Positions 1-8,480 of a stretch of 64,000 bases of DNA are shown here, one piece after another. The position numbers were made by a program, and so were the translations under genes. Position 1 is the first letter of the stretch. Every line of letters starts with the position of its first letter. Under the pieces are notes generated by a model. The model was not told the DNA's origin, ran no database searches, and saw only the letters and a list, made by a program, of their open reading frames with translations. The stretch comes from Candidatus Sulfotelmatobacter sp. GTDB lineage: Bacteria; Acidobacteriota; Terriglobia; Terriglobales; Acidobacteriaceae. Location of the stretch: contig JASHNU010000092.1 in assembly GCA_030041475.1 (NCBI GenBank), positions 90,813-154,812 of the forward strand, read 5' to 3'.

Positions 1-341
1 AAATGGACATGGAAGGCGACCACAAGATGGACTGGTTCTTCAACGAATACGTCTACGGCACGCAGTTGCCTTCGTATCAGTTCAACGCCACTTTTGACAC
101 AGGCGCCGACGGCAACGTTGTGATGAGTTTTAAGGTCACGCAATCCGGCGTGGACGACAAATTTCGTATGCTGGTTCCGATTTACGTGGAGATGGCGGAC
201 GGGAAAACGGTCTTTCTCGGGCGGGCGCGCATGGCCGGCAATACTTCGGTGGAGCAGAAAGTTACACTGAAGGGATGGAAGACGCCGCCGCGGCGGGCAT
301 TGATCAACTACTACGACGACGTTCTTGCATCGCCCAACTGA
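1..341 (+). CDS. M1 family metallopeptidase, C-terminal end (5' partial)
   Basis: Only the last 113 or so codons are present; the reading frame is open to the left edge, so the ATG at 3 is an internal codon. The segment starts with a stretch like the DWFFNEYVYG motif found near the end of gluzincin-type (M1) aminopeptidase-like proteins. A beta-rich C-terminal domain follows (VTLKGWKTPPRRALINYYDDVL). The HExxH zinc site would lie upstream of the window. Proteins of this kind are usually secreted peptidases in Acidobacteriota. The family call rests on this C-terminal signature alone, so the substrate cannot be stated. Confidence 0.7.
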   Translation, partial: MDMEGDHKMDWFFNEYVYGTQLPSYQFNATFDTGADGNVVMSFKVTQSGVDDKFRMLVPIYVEMADGKTVFLGRARMAGNTSVEQKVTLKGWKTPPRRALINYYDDVLASPN

Positions 342-396
342 GTTACCGAGCCTGAATGGACGAGCCTGGGTTGCGGAGCTAGAGACAAGCCTCCAA

Positions 397-431
397 GAAA
401 AAATCAGGAGAGCACCGTGTGCTCCCCTGAT
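397..431 (-). terminator. Intrinsic terminator of the 481-864 gene
   Basis: Read on the minus strand, 431-403 folds into a 13-bp stem with one mismatch and a 3-nt loop (arms 403-415 and 419-431). It is followed by a run of six T at 403-398. It lies 50 bases past the stop of the minus-strand gene and is the clearest hairpin-plus-U-tract in the window. Confidence 0.8.
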
Positions 432-480
432 CTGATCCGAATTCGTTTTTCGAAATTCTCTTTCTAACTGTGCCTCGATT

Positions 481-864
481 CTACTTGCTGGATCCGCCCA
501 TCACTCCATCGGACCCGCCGAGATCGAGCGCATACTTCTTGCCATTGAAACGGACGCCGGCAACCGTGCTGGCGCCGTTCTCGGTAGTGGTAAACACGAC
601 CGAGTCGCCAGCCGCTGGCTTCTCCAAGTCAACTAGCTTGGCCTGTACCTTGGCCACCACATTCTTGCCCTTCAACACGCTCACTTCCACGTTCGGGCCG
701 GCGCCGTCCCACTCCAGCTTGTAGTCGCCGGCATTCAGCTTGGTTCCGCTGATGGTGGCCGGATTGCTCAACTGCAGATTGGCCTTCGTGGCTGCGAATG
801 CACTCGAGGCCAGCAACAGAGCTGCCCCCATGACCAGACTCTTCGAAACTGTCGCGAACTTCAT
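481..864 (-). CDS. Small secreted protein, unknown function
   Basis: 127 aa with a typical signal peptide (MKFATVSKSLVMGAALLLASSAFA, positively charged then hydrophobic, with an AFA cleavage site). The mature part of about 100 residues is rich in small residues and predicted beta strand (LNAGDYKLEWDGAGPNVEVSVLKGK), a pattern of small exported beta-sandwich proteins common in Acidobacteriota. No catalytic motif is visible. The start is supported by AAGGAGCAGCT directly before ATG. It is transcribed alone on the minus strand and ends at a strong terminator. Function unknown. Confidence 0.8.
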   Translation of the reverse strand: MKFATVSKSLVMGAALLLASSAFAATKANLQLSNPATISGTKLNAGDYKLEWDGAGPNVEVSVLKGKNVVAKVQAKLVDLEKPAAGDSVVFTTTENGASTVAGVRFNGKKYALDLGGSDGVMGGSSK

Positions 865-987
865 AGCTGCTCCTTTTTCTTTCCCGAATTTGCGTCGGGA
901 AGCGGTTGGGGCGGCCCGGCTCGCGACAACGCCAGAAAACTCTTGTGTTTTCCCGCGAATCGCCTACAATGCTGCCGCTGGGGTTGA

Positions 988-1012
988 GCAGACAGGCCCC
1001 GAGCCTGTCTGC
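988..1012. repeat. Perfect 10-bp hairpin, dispersed-repeat type
   Basis: Arms GCAGACAGGC (988-997) and GCCTGTCTGC (1003-1012) with a 5-nt loop. There is no T-tract on either side, so it is more likely one of the short palindromic repeats scattered in this window than a terminator. Confidence 0.6.
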
Positions 1013-1294
1013 CACGATGGGGGTTTTCTCACCTGGGCCGCCAAACCGAGTGTGAGAGAATCCCCAAACCCCGCAAGATATCTCGTAAACGGGATCTCGT
1101 AATCAAGACGTTCAGATCACCTCTCACTGAGCGTCCCATCGCTGCATTTATCTACGCAGGTGCCTTTCAGAAAGTTCCCGGCAGTGCGGTATGTGTTTAC
1201 ATTTTCTTGGACGTACTTCTCCGCGTTCCGGTAGCAAGAAATTCGTGCCCAGCGCGTTCTACGAAAGAAATACGGATATGTGAAACAACGAAGA

Positions 1295-1325
1295 TGTGTT
1301 TTGTAAGAAGACTTTACAAAACACA
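1295..1325. repeat. Perfect 12-bp AT-rich hairpin
   Basis: Arms TGTGTTTTGTAA (1295-1306) and TTACAAAACACA (1314-1325), loop of 7 nt. It lies about 120 bases beyond the 3' end of the minus-strand gene ending at 1449. It could be a terminator or a protein-binding palindrome; no U-tract is present. Confidence 0.5.
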
Positions 1326-1448
1326 CCGGCAGCATAGAGTCCATGGACCCGAATGTGAGGGATTGGCGACAGTAGCGTGCTATTCAGCGATAGGTGGGTA
1401 TCCACATCTCGCTTCTTTGACAAGACGTGGGTTCTTGACGAACCAGTT

Positions 1449-2318
1449 CTAGTCCGCGTCGCCGTGTTGCCGCGACACTGACCAGATCGCCGCTTGATCC
1501 TTCTCGAACGGATAGACGTGCACCATCCAGTTGAAGACGATGGGAATGAATCTTCCGCCGGCCGCGTCGCATGCTTCTTGCGTAGCAATCGATCCCTTCA
1601 GACCAAACAGCGCATTCGGGCCCAGCATCTTCTCCATTCTCTCCTTGATGGGCATGTCCGCCGGAGGCCGGCAGAAGTTCACGTGCTCGTGCCATTGCGC
1701 CACGCTCAGCGGGATGCGCTCGTCCAGTTTATCTTCGGTCAGTCGCTTCGGCGCCGTGTACATCACGCCAATCAGTTTGTAGTCGTCGCCGTGCTTCTCG
1801 TAAAGGAGCGAGGTTGGATGCTCCGGGTTGAAATGCCAGAACGCCTCTCGGCCGTAGCGGTAATTGGTGAAGTGATACATCTTCTGCGGAACGTTGGGCA
1901 GGAAGATTTCGAAACCGTCGGCCAATGCCGCATGATAATCCATGTACTTCTCTGACGCCTGGAGCGCTTCTTCAACGACTTTCTGCGCCCGCTCCGCATC
2001 GCCCGGCTTCGCTGGCCGCAACGCCGTCATCTTCATGTGTGGGCCCATATCCATATGGCCTTCCATGGAGTGCATCGCGTGAGCGCTGGCGTCAGTGTCA
2101 GCGTCCTTGTCGTTGTCCATCGCCATGCCCTTCATGTTCGACTTGTCGTGCCCCGACATGTCCATACCCGGCGTGGGTTGCTGTGCTGAAGACGGTGCCG
2201 AAGGTGACGCGGAAGCAGGTGCGGACGACGGCGCGCTGTCGGCTGGAGCGTTCTGCGCCGGTCCCCATGCAATGCTTCCGAGCACAATAACGGCGAAGAT
2301 TACGAAACGAGAATGCAT
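1449..2318 (-). CDS. Secreted protein with Met/His-rich segment, unknown function
   Basis: 289 aa from the ATG at 2318, which is preceded by GGGGGATTCCAA and opens a good signal peptide (MHSRFVIFAVIVLGSIAWGPAQ). A longer in-frame start at 2384 lacks a ribosome-binding site. Residues 25-50 are a low-complexity Ala/Ser/Pro linker. Residues 51-97 are packed with Met, His and Asp (GMDMSGHDKSNMKGMAMDN, then HAMHSMEGHMDMGPHMKM), like segments that bind copper or silver in exported metal-handling proteins. The conserved-looking C-terminal domain (about 100-289) has many aromatic and His residues (FHFNPEHP-like, AQWHEHVNFCRPP) and no family I recognise. A periplasmic metal role is inference. Confidence 0.75.
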   Translation of the reverse strand: MHSRFVIFAVIVLGSIAWGPAQNAPADSAPSSAPASASPSAPSSAQQPTPGMDMSGHDKSNMKGMAMDNDKDADTDASAHAMHSMEGHMDMGPHMKMTALRPAKPGDAERAQKVVEEALQASEKYMDYHAALADGFEIFLPNVPQKMYHFTNYRYGREAFWHFNPEHPTSLLYEKHGDDYKLIGVMYTAPKRLTEDKLDERIPLSVAQWHEHVNFCRPPADMPIKERMEKMLGPNALFGLKGSIATQEACDAAGGRFIPIVFNWMVHVYPFEKDQAAIWSVSRQHGDAD

Positions 2319-2476
2319 TTGGAATCCCCCACTTTCATCTGATACTAACCCGTATGCCGGAGCAATGTCTCGGTTACCTGCCATTACGGCGGTAATCGAA
2401 AATTATTTCTTACGCGCGCGGTTGCTAAAAACAAGAAAATTTCCCGCCCTATTGCTCAACCGGAGCGTCTGACGAC

Positions 2477-2941
2477 CTACTGCAGTGGCGCCGACACATG
2501 TTCGTGGACAATCAACCACTTGCCGTCTTCGTTCTCGAAAACCACCGTCCAGCGGAAATTTCCCATCTCTATTTTCCCCGCCGTCGTCGTCATCTGTTCG
2601 GCGACCGTTGCCGTGGCCCACACCAGGTCGCCATGCGGATGAATCACGGCATCGTCGTTCACGGTGAATCTTGCGCTCTTGTAGCCGGCCACCACGCCCT
2701 TGACACCTTTCTCATATTCGTCCCAGCTGCCGTATTTCAGGGGTGCAATGTCGAAAAACGTGTGTGGCCCCGTCGCGTAGAACTTGGCTACGTTTGCCGT
2801 ATCCAGAGTTGCCCAGCCGTCCCATATCTTCTGCAGGTAGGCCTTGTCTGGAGCAGGAACGGCAGATTTTTTCGACTGTGCCGTCACAACGACCGCTGCA
2901 ATCATCAGACACAGGAAAACAGTGGACACTCGTTTGAGCAT
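2477..2941 (-). CDS. Secreted SnoaL/DUF4440-like (NTF2-fold) protein
   Basis: 154 aa from the ATG at 2941, chosen because GGGAGGAAAATCGA precedes it; an upstream in-frame start at 2992 is less well placed. It has a signal peptide (MLKRVSTVFLCLMIAAVVVTAQ) followed by one cone-shaped NTF2-like domain. Visible elements are an N-terminal helix (YLQKIWDGWATLDTANVAKFY), a GVVAGYKSARF turn, and closing strands (FRWTVVFENEDGKWLIVHEH) typical of the SnoaL/DUF4440 group. These small domains bind or modify diverse small molecules; the ligand cannot be inferred. It lies upstream of, and in the same direction as, the Met/His-rich protein, 158 bases apart. Confidence 0.75.
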   Translation of the reverse strand: MLKRVSTVFLCLMIAAVVVTAQSKKSAVPAPDKAYLQKIWDGWATLDTANVAKFYATGPHTFFDIAPLKYGSWDEYEKGVKGVVAGYKSARFTVNDDAVIHPHGDLVWATATVAEQMTTTAGKIEMGNFRWTVVFENEDGKWLIVHEHVSAPLQ

Positions 2942-3122
2942 TCGATTTTCCTCCCGGGAATTTTGGGCGGAATTCTCGCACACCAGGCACAAAACGCCAA
3001 AACCTCTAGATCCGTCTTATGGATCCACGGCGTTTCAGAGCGACGGCGCGGCTCAGATTCGTTGAAGTTGTGGCACACTTCGATCTGGCAAGCCACAACC
3101 GGGAACTGGTAGTATCGCGCCA

Positions 3123-4172
3123 GTGGCTACCGCGAAGAACTCCAACCTGAACTGTAACCGCGAGCGCCTGGTGTCGGGCGCGCCAGTCGAGGACGATTCT
3201 TCCTTTGAGTTGAAGCTGCGGCCGCAACGGCTGGGCGAGTTCATCGGCCAGAACAAGGTGAAAGAGAATCTGGCCGTGGCCATCGAGGCAGCGCGTTCCC
3301 GGGGCGAAGCTCTGGACCATGTGCTGCTCTACGGTCCTCCCGGGCTGGGCAAGACCACGCTCGCCAACATTATCGCCAACGAACTGGGCGTGCATTTTCA
3401 GCCGACCGCCGCGCCCCTGCTGCAGATCAAGGGCGACCTAACGGCGATCATTACCAACCTGCAGGAAAAACAGGTTCTGTTCGTCGACGAAATTCACCGT
3501 CTTCAACCGGTCCTGGAAGAATTGCTCTACTCCGCCCTCGAAGATTACAAGCTCGACATCATCATCGGGCAGGGGCCGGCGGCGCGCACCCACACGCTCG
3601 CGGTGAAGCCGTTCACGTTTGTCGGCGCAACCACGCGCGCTGGTCTGATTTCCTCGCCGTTGCGGGCACGTTTCGGCATTGTGCTGCGCCTGGAGTTTTA
3701 CACTCCCGATGATCTGCAGATCATCGTCGATCGTTCTGCGCAAATCCTCGGCGTTGCCATCGACGACGACGGCGCGCGGGAAATTGCGGGTCGCTCCCGC
3801 GGCACGCCGCGAATTGCAAATCGCCTTCTACGCCGCGTGCGCGACTACGCACAAGTGCGCGGAGCCGGCAAAATCGATGCGCCCACGGCGAAGGCTGCCC
3901 TCGAAATGCTGGAAGTCGATCAGTATGGTTTCGACGAGGTTGACCGGCGTCTGCTGCTGACGATTATCGAAAAATACCAAGGCGGACCGGTCGGCGTGAA
4001 CACTTTGGCCGCCGTGCTGGCCGAGGAGCCTGACGCCATTGAAGAGATCTACGAACCCTTCCTCATGCAAATCGGATTCCTGAACCGCACTCCGCGCGGC
4101 CGGGTCGCCACGCAATTAGCCTACGAGCATTTCAAGATCACGCCCAACCGCCGGCAAGCGTCGCTGTTCTAG
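3123..4172 (+). CDS. ruvB: Holliday junction branch migration helicase RuvB
   Basis: 349 aa, the normal length of RuvB. This AAA+ motor drives branch migration of Holliday junctions with RuvA during recombinational repair. Visible elements are the N-terminal [12 protein letters not shown] box, Walker A GPPGLGKT (71-78), Walker B/DEIH (122-125), sensor 1 [19 protein letters not shown], arginine finger region and the C-terminal winged helix ([17 protein letters not shown]). The stretch [19 protein letters not shown] departs from the usual TSGPALEKAGDLAAILTNL wording but keeps its length. The start is GTG; nothing better lies upstream. No ruvA or ruvC is adjacent. Confidence 0.97.
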   Translation: MATAKNSNLNCNRERLVSGAPVEDDSSFELKLRPQRLGEFIGQNKVKENLAVAIEAARSRGEALDHVLLYGPPGLGKTTLANIIANELGVHFQPTAAPLLQIKGDLTAIITNLQEKQVLFVDEIHRLQPVLEELLYSALEDYKLDIIIGQGPAARTHTLAVKPFTFVGATTRAGLISSPLRARFGIVLRLEFYTPDDLQIIVDRSAQILGVAIDDDGAREIAGRSRGTPRIANRLLRRVRDYAQVRGAGKIDAPTAKAALEMLEVDQYGFDEVDRRLLLTIIEKYQGGPVGVNTLAAVLAEEPDAIEEIYEPFLMQIGFLNRTPRGRVATQLAYEHFKITPNRRQASLF

Positions 4173-4303
4173 CGCACGTTGCTCCAGCGCATCTTGTTCG
4201 GCAATCCGGATAACATCTTTTTCCTGTTTTGTCAGGCCCCGCAGTGGTGTATCTTGCTCAATTCCTATTTTTGCCTAACGGCGAGGATTGGGCGAGGGCG
4301 GGC

Positions 4304-6886
4304 GTGCGGTCGCAAAAGGGCCTCCGGTTTCAACAATTTCGACTTACACGTCTGTTTGCACCGTTGGCGCTGTGCGTTTCAGCGATCACCTTGCCGGCTC
4401 GCGCCCAGAATAAAGTACAAACGTCATCTCCGGGCATCCCAGTGGGAGAGTCGCAGCTCGGACCTCCGGCCCTCACCATCCCGCGCCTTCAGCGCGCACC
4501 CTCCCTCGAAGAGTTCCTGAGCATGGAACCGGAAGGCGAAACGGCCTTGCAAATGGCCAAAGTGACCGGTTTCACCCAACGCGCCCCACACGACGGCGAA
4601 GCCGTTTCCGAGCCCACCGACGCCTACCTTGGCTATGACCAGAAAAATCTCTACGTCATCTTCGTCTGCTTTGACAATCCGAGTCAGGTGCGCGCCCGTA
4701 TGTCGCCCCGCGAAGACATCTACGACGACGATCAGGTCGAGATCATCCTCGACACCTTTCACGATCGCCGCCGCGCCTACGCCTTTCAGACCACGCCGCT
4801 CGGTGTCCAATGGGATGCCATCTGGACCGAGGCGGCGCGCGCCGAAGTGAACGGCAACTTCGACACATCCTTTGACACGGTCTGGAGCTCGCGCGGCAAA
4901 GTCACCGACCGCGGCTTCGTCGTCTGGATCGCAATTCCTTTCAAGAGCCTGCGCTTCCCTCCGACGAAACAGCAGGTGTGGGGCATCATTCTCTACCGTG
5001 GAATCCAGCGCAAGAATGAAGACTCCTTCTGGCCTTACATTTCCCGCAAGGTACAGGGCCGCCTGGGCCAGGCTGCGACACTATACGGCTTGGAAGGAAT
5101 TTCCCCCGGCCGCGACATCGAATTGATCCCTTACGGCTTGCTGCGCAGCTACCGCGCCCTCGACACCCTAGACCCGACCAATCCCTACTTTCGGAATGCC
5201 ACCGTGCAAGGCCAGCCCGGCATGGACGCCAAGTTTGTCCTGCACGATCATTTCGTCCTCGATCTTACCGCGAACCCGGACTTCAGCCAGGTCGAATCGG
5301 AAGACCCTCAGATCACGGTGAATCAGCGCTGGGCCGTCTATTTTCCCGAGAAGCGCCCGTTTTTTCTGGAGAACGAAGATTTTTTCCGTACGCCCATGGA
5401 CCTGTTCTTCACGCGGAACCTCGGCGATCCGTCTGCCGGAATCCGTCTAACCGGCAAAGACGGCCCTTACTCGATCGGCCTCATGACGTCGGATGATCGC
5501 AGCCCCGGCCTGTCCGTGCCCAACTCCAGCCCGATCTCCGGTGTTCGTTCCTACTTCACCATCGCGCGCGCCAGCCGGGACATTTTCCGAGAGTCCAGCG
5601 TGGGAGCGCTCTACACCGATTGGGAATGCCCCTCTACGCATGAGTTCAATCGCATTGGCGGCGGCGACCTTCGCCTGAAATTCAGCCAAAACTGGACTTT
5701 GGAAGGCCAGGCGGTCGACAGCTCCAGCAGCGTCCTCGGCAATCCTCTCAGCCCCATCTACTCAGCGAACAATTGCGAAACCTATCTCACGCCTTTCAGT
5801 TCGGGCAGCGTCGGCAACGGCAACTACTACGCCGGCCCGGCAGAAAAACTCTACCTGGTGCGCGACGGTCTGCACTTCAACTACGAGGGCACCTACAACG
5901 ACATCACGCGGGGATTTCTGACTGTTCCCGGCTTCATCAATCGCGTTGACATTCGCGAGGCCATCCAGGAAGCCCGATACCGCTTTCGTCCGAAGAAAGG
6001 ATGGATCCTGAGTTGGGGCCCGTCGCTGGTCGCGCGTTACGACTTCGATCACACCGGCTTGCGCCTCGACACCGACTACTTTCCCTACCTGGCGATTCAG
6101 GGACGAGGCCAGACGTTCATCTTCCTCCGGCCCTACGAGGAGAATCGTCAGCGCCTGCGCCCTCAGGATTTCTGTTTCCTCGGCTACTCGTTATTTTGTT
6201 CATCGCCGAACCCGGGGAATGCCGACTATCACCAGCGCACTTCCGGCGCCACCATGCGGACTCAATATCTCAAGTTCGCAACCGTCTTGGCTGGTTATTA
6301 CTGGGGCGATGGTGGGAATTTTGTCGCCATCCCTGATGTGCCGCCAGCTCCATCTACGCCTTACAACATGCCTTTTCTGGCGCGGCAGGACAGCGCCCAG
6401 GTCTCGTTGATCTTTCGCCCCATCAATCCTCTCAAGATTGAGAACACTTATCTCTTCGATCGCTTGCGCGCCACTAATGCCGCCTACCTTTTCCAGCAGC
6501 CTCAATATCCCGGTTTAGGCCACGGCATCTTCAATGACCACATCATCCGCAGCAAATGGAACTGGCAATTCACCCCGCAACTTTCTGCTCGCGTCATCCT
6601 GCAGTACAACGGCCTGCTGGCCGGTACGCCCAGCGCTGCTACTCCTTATACGTCGTCGCCCTACACCTATCTGACCACGGCAAAAGAATTCAACGCCGAT
6701 TTTCTGATTACTTACCTCCTGCACCCCGGCACAGCAATTTACATCGGCTACAACAGCGACCTGCAAAACCTGAACCGCAACCTCGCCCTGGATTCCTTCA
6801 CCGGCCTCATCGCGAACACTCCCAGCGGCTTGATGAACGACAGCCGCCAGTTTTTTGTCAAAGTCTCTTACCAGTTCAAGTTCTGA
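4304..6886 (+). CDS. DUF5916-type outer-membrane beta-barrel protein with CBM9-like domain
   Basis: About 860 aa. The GTG at 4304 follows a GGGCGAGGGCGGGC stretch and gives a reasonable signal peptide ending PARAQ; TTG at 4229 is an alternative start. Mature residues up to about 240 form a CBM9/DOMON-like sugar-binding domain (ADAYLGYD-type strand, IYDDDQVEIILDTFHDRRRAY, FVVWIAIPFKSLRFP). The remaining 600 residues match the DUF5916 pattern: VNQRWAVYFPEKRPFFLEN, then alternating amphipathic strands ending in FFVKVSYQFKF, whose final Phe is typical of outer-membrane barrels. Such proteins are abundant in Acidobacteriota and Bacteroidota. The transported or bound substrate is unknown. The next gene follows after 74 bases on the same strand. 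Confidence 0.85.
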   Translation: MRSQKGLRFQQFRLTRLFAPLALCVSAITLPARAQNKVQTSSPGIPVGESQLGPPALTIPRLQRAPSLEEFLSMEPEGETALQMAKVTGFTQRAPHDGEAVSEPTDAYLGYDQKNLYVIFVCFDNPSQVRARMSPREDIYDDDQVEIILDTFHDRRRAYAFQTTPLGVQWDAIWTEAARAEVNGNFDTSFDTVWSSRGKVTDRGFVVWIAIPFKSLRFPPTKQQVWGIILYRGIQRKNEDSFWPYISRKVQGRLGQAATLYGLEGISPGRDIELIPYGLLRSYRALDTLDPTNPYFRNATVQGQPGMDAKFVLHDHFVLDLTANPDFSQVESEDPQITVNQRWAVYFPEKRPFFLENEDFFRTPMDLFFTRNLGDPSAGIRLTGKDGPYSIGLMTSDDRSPGLSVPNSSPISGVRSYFTIARASRDIFRESSVGALYTDWECPSTHEFNRIGGGDLRLKFSQNWTLEGQAVDSSSSVLGNPLSPIYSANNCETYLTPFSSGSVGNGNYYAGPAEKLYLVRDGLHFNYEGTYNDITRGFLTVPGFINRVDIREAIQEARYRFRPKKGWILSWGPSLVARYDFDHTGLRLDTDYFPYLAIQGRGQTFIFLRPYEENRQRLRPQDFCFLGYSLFCSSPNPGNADYHQRTSGATMRTQYLKFATVLAGYYWGDGGNFVAIPDVPPAPSTPYNMPFLARQDSAQVSLIFRPINPLKIENTYLFDRLRATNAAYLFQQPQYPGLGHGIFNDHIIRSKWNWQFTPQLSARVILQYNGLLAGTPSAATPYTSSPYTYLTTAKEFNADFLITYLLHPGTAIYIGYNSDLQNLNRNLALDSFTGLIANTPSGLMNDSRQFFVKVSYQFKF

Positions 6887-6960
6887 GGAGATCGACGGCC
6901 AACTTCCCGCTAACGGTGCTGTTCAACGCCCGTCATAATCACTGAGAGGAAACGCCGGCG

Positions 6961-7998
6961 ATGCTTAAGAAATGTGTACGACTCTTAGCCAGTGCTGGCC
7001 TCTCCGTGTTCACGATGAGTTATTCATTTGGTCAGAGCGCGCCTCCCCGCGAGCACTTCGATCACGCCACGGTTCTCTACGACTGGGTCACGAACTCTCG
7101 CGGCCAGAAACTTCGCACATTCGTGACCCGGCCGAACAACACCACCGCCAAAGTGCCCGTTATCTTTTTCGTCGGATGGCTCAGCTGTGACACGATGGAG
7201 TCTTCCAATCCAGCTCCCGATGATGGCTTTGGCATTTTTCTCCGACGCCTCATCGATGAGTCCGGTTATGCCACGGTCCGCATGGATAAGCCCGGAGTAG
7301 GGGAAAGCGAGGGCACCTGCGCCCAAGCCGATTTCAAAGACGAGATCGAAGGCTGGCGGGCCGCCTTCGATTCCATGTCGAAATACGATTTCATCGATCA
7401 AGACCGCATCTTCGTCCTCGGCATGAGCAATGGCGGGGGCTTCTCGCCGTTAGCCGCCGTTTCGCATCGAATCCTCGGCTTTATCTCCTGCGGATCCTGG
7501 GGCCGCACCTGGTACGAACACATGCTCGAACTCGAACGCCGCAGGCTCGTGGAAGACAAAGACAAGAAATCTCCCGCCGAGGTCAATGCCGCGGTCAAGA
7601 GTTTTGCCGAGTTCTACGACCTGTACCTGATGAAAGGCATGACGCCGGGGCAGGTCATCGCCCAGCACCCCGAATGGAAAGATCTCTGGTACGACGCGCC
7701 CGACGGACAATACGGCCGCCCGGCCGCCTTCTACCAGCAGATCGAGGCGCTGAACCTCGGTGAAGTATGGCAGAACGTCAGTGCCCCGGTGCTCGTTATT
7801 CGAGGCTCTGCTGACACCATCATGAGCCGCGCAGATAGCGAAACGATCGCGCAGATCGTCAACCAGGCCCACCCTGGACACGCCCGTTATCTCGAAATCG
7901 ACGGCATGGCGCACGGCTTCACCGTCAACGGCAAGTTCCACGACCCAATCGTCCCTATAATTCTCAACTGGATGCGGGAACAACAATCTGGGAAGTAG
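6961..7998 (+). CDS. Secreted alpha/beta hydrolase
   Basis: 345 aa with a signal peptide (MLKKCVRLLASAGLSVFTMSYSFGQ). It is a classic alpha/beta hydrolase fold: oxyanion strand VPVIFFVGW, then DKPGVGESEGT, nucleophile elbow GMSNGG (Ser156), acid RGSADTIM (Asp285) and catalytic His GMAHGF (His318). The best general description is an exported esterase or peptidase-like hydrolase of the dienelactone hydrolase/prolyl oligopeptidase superfamily; the substrate is not deducible. GAGAGGAAACGCCGGCG precedes the ATG. It lies 74 bases after the DUF5916 gene and may share its transcript. Confidence 0.85.
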   Translation: MLKKCVRLLASAGLSVFTMSYSFGQSAPPREHFDHATVLYDWVTNSRGQKLRTFVTRPNNTTAKVPVIFFVGWLSCDTMESSNPAPDDGFGIFLRRLIDESGYATVRMDKPGVGESEGTCAQADFKDEIEGWRAAFDSMSKYDFIDQDRIFVLGMSNGGGFSPLAAVSHRILGFISCGSWGRTWYEHMLELERRRLVEDKDKKSPAEVNAAVKSFAEFYDLYLMKGMTPGQVIAQHPEWKDLWYDAPDGQYGRPAAFYQQIEALNLGEVWQNVSAPVLVIRGSADTIMSRADSETIAQIVNQAHPGHARYLEIDGMAHGFTVNGKFHDPIVPIILNWMREQQSGK

Positions 7999-8167
7999 TT
8001 AGGTGTCGTCGCGCGGAAGCCGTTTTCTGCAATTGACGCCTGCTGGCGAATCCTTTGCGAATCCGGTAGAATCAAATACTCGGAATTGAGCCTGGAACCC
8101 GCCGGATAACCCTGGGGTGAACCAAGCCTCGTTTACCGTTTACCAAGATTCGAGAGGCAAATTTACG

Positions 8168-8389
8168 ATGAAAGCAGCCATTCATCCCGCATACAACGAA
8201 GTCCGCGTGCACTGCGCCTGCGGCAACACCTTTATGACTCGCTCCACTCACAAAGGCGACATCTCGGTGGAAATCTGCTCCAACTGCCATCCATTCTTCA
8301 CCGGCAAACAGAAGCTGGTCGACACCGCCGGTCGCGTCGAGCGCTTCCGTCGCAAATACGCCAAAGCTGCCGAAACTGCCAAGAAGTAA
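8168..8389 (+). CDS. rpmE: 50S ribosomal protein L31
   Basis: 73 aa. The zinc-binding (C+) form of L31: Cys16 and Cys18 (HCACGNTF) pair with Cys37 and Cys40 ([14 protein letters not shown]), the last being the family signature. The start is the ATG at 8168 with GAGAGGCAAATTTACG before it, giving MKAAIHP as in other L31 proteins; an in-frame GTG at 8117 would add 17 residues not seen in the family. It is a monocistronic unit ending in an intrinsic terminator. Confidence 0.96.
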   Translation: MKAAIHPAYNEVRVHCACGNTFMTRSTHKGDISVEICSNCHPFFTGKQKLVDTAGRVERFRRKYAKAAETAKK

Positions 8390-8427
8390 CCGTACCGCCG
8401 CGGATCGGCAGAGCGAACCAGGAACCC

Positions 8428-8453
8428 AGCCCCCGTTTCGGCGGGGGCTTTTG
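8428..8453 (+). terminator. Intrinsic terminator after rpmE
   Basis: An 8-bp GC-rich stem (AGCCCCCG 8428-8435 with CGGGGGCT 8442-8449), 6-nt loop, followed by TTTTGCTTGC. It starts 39 bases past the rpmE stop. Confidence 0.85.
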
Positions 8454-8480
8454 CTTGCACTCGATAGGTAAAATAGCCAC

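Larger units (their letters stand above)
865..1448. other. 584-base intergenic region with two hairpins
   Basis: No convincing gene; the short frames here overlap each other on both strands and have no ribosome-binding site or family signature. The left part must carry the promoter of the minus-strand gene ending at 481. The region holds two perfect hairpins, at 988-1012 and 1295-1325, listed separately. The part near 1100-1400 is visibly more AT-rich than the surrounding genes. Confidence 0.6.

Noticed and set aside
865..1448. Protein genes in this gap
   Set aside because: Overlapping frames on both strands, without ribosome-binding sites, signal peptides or family motifs.
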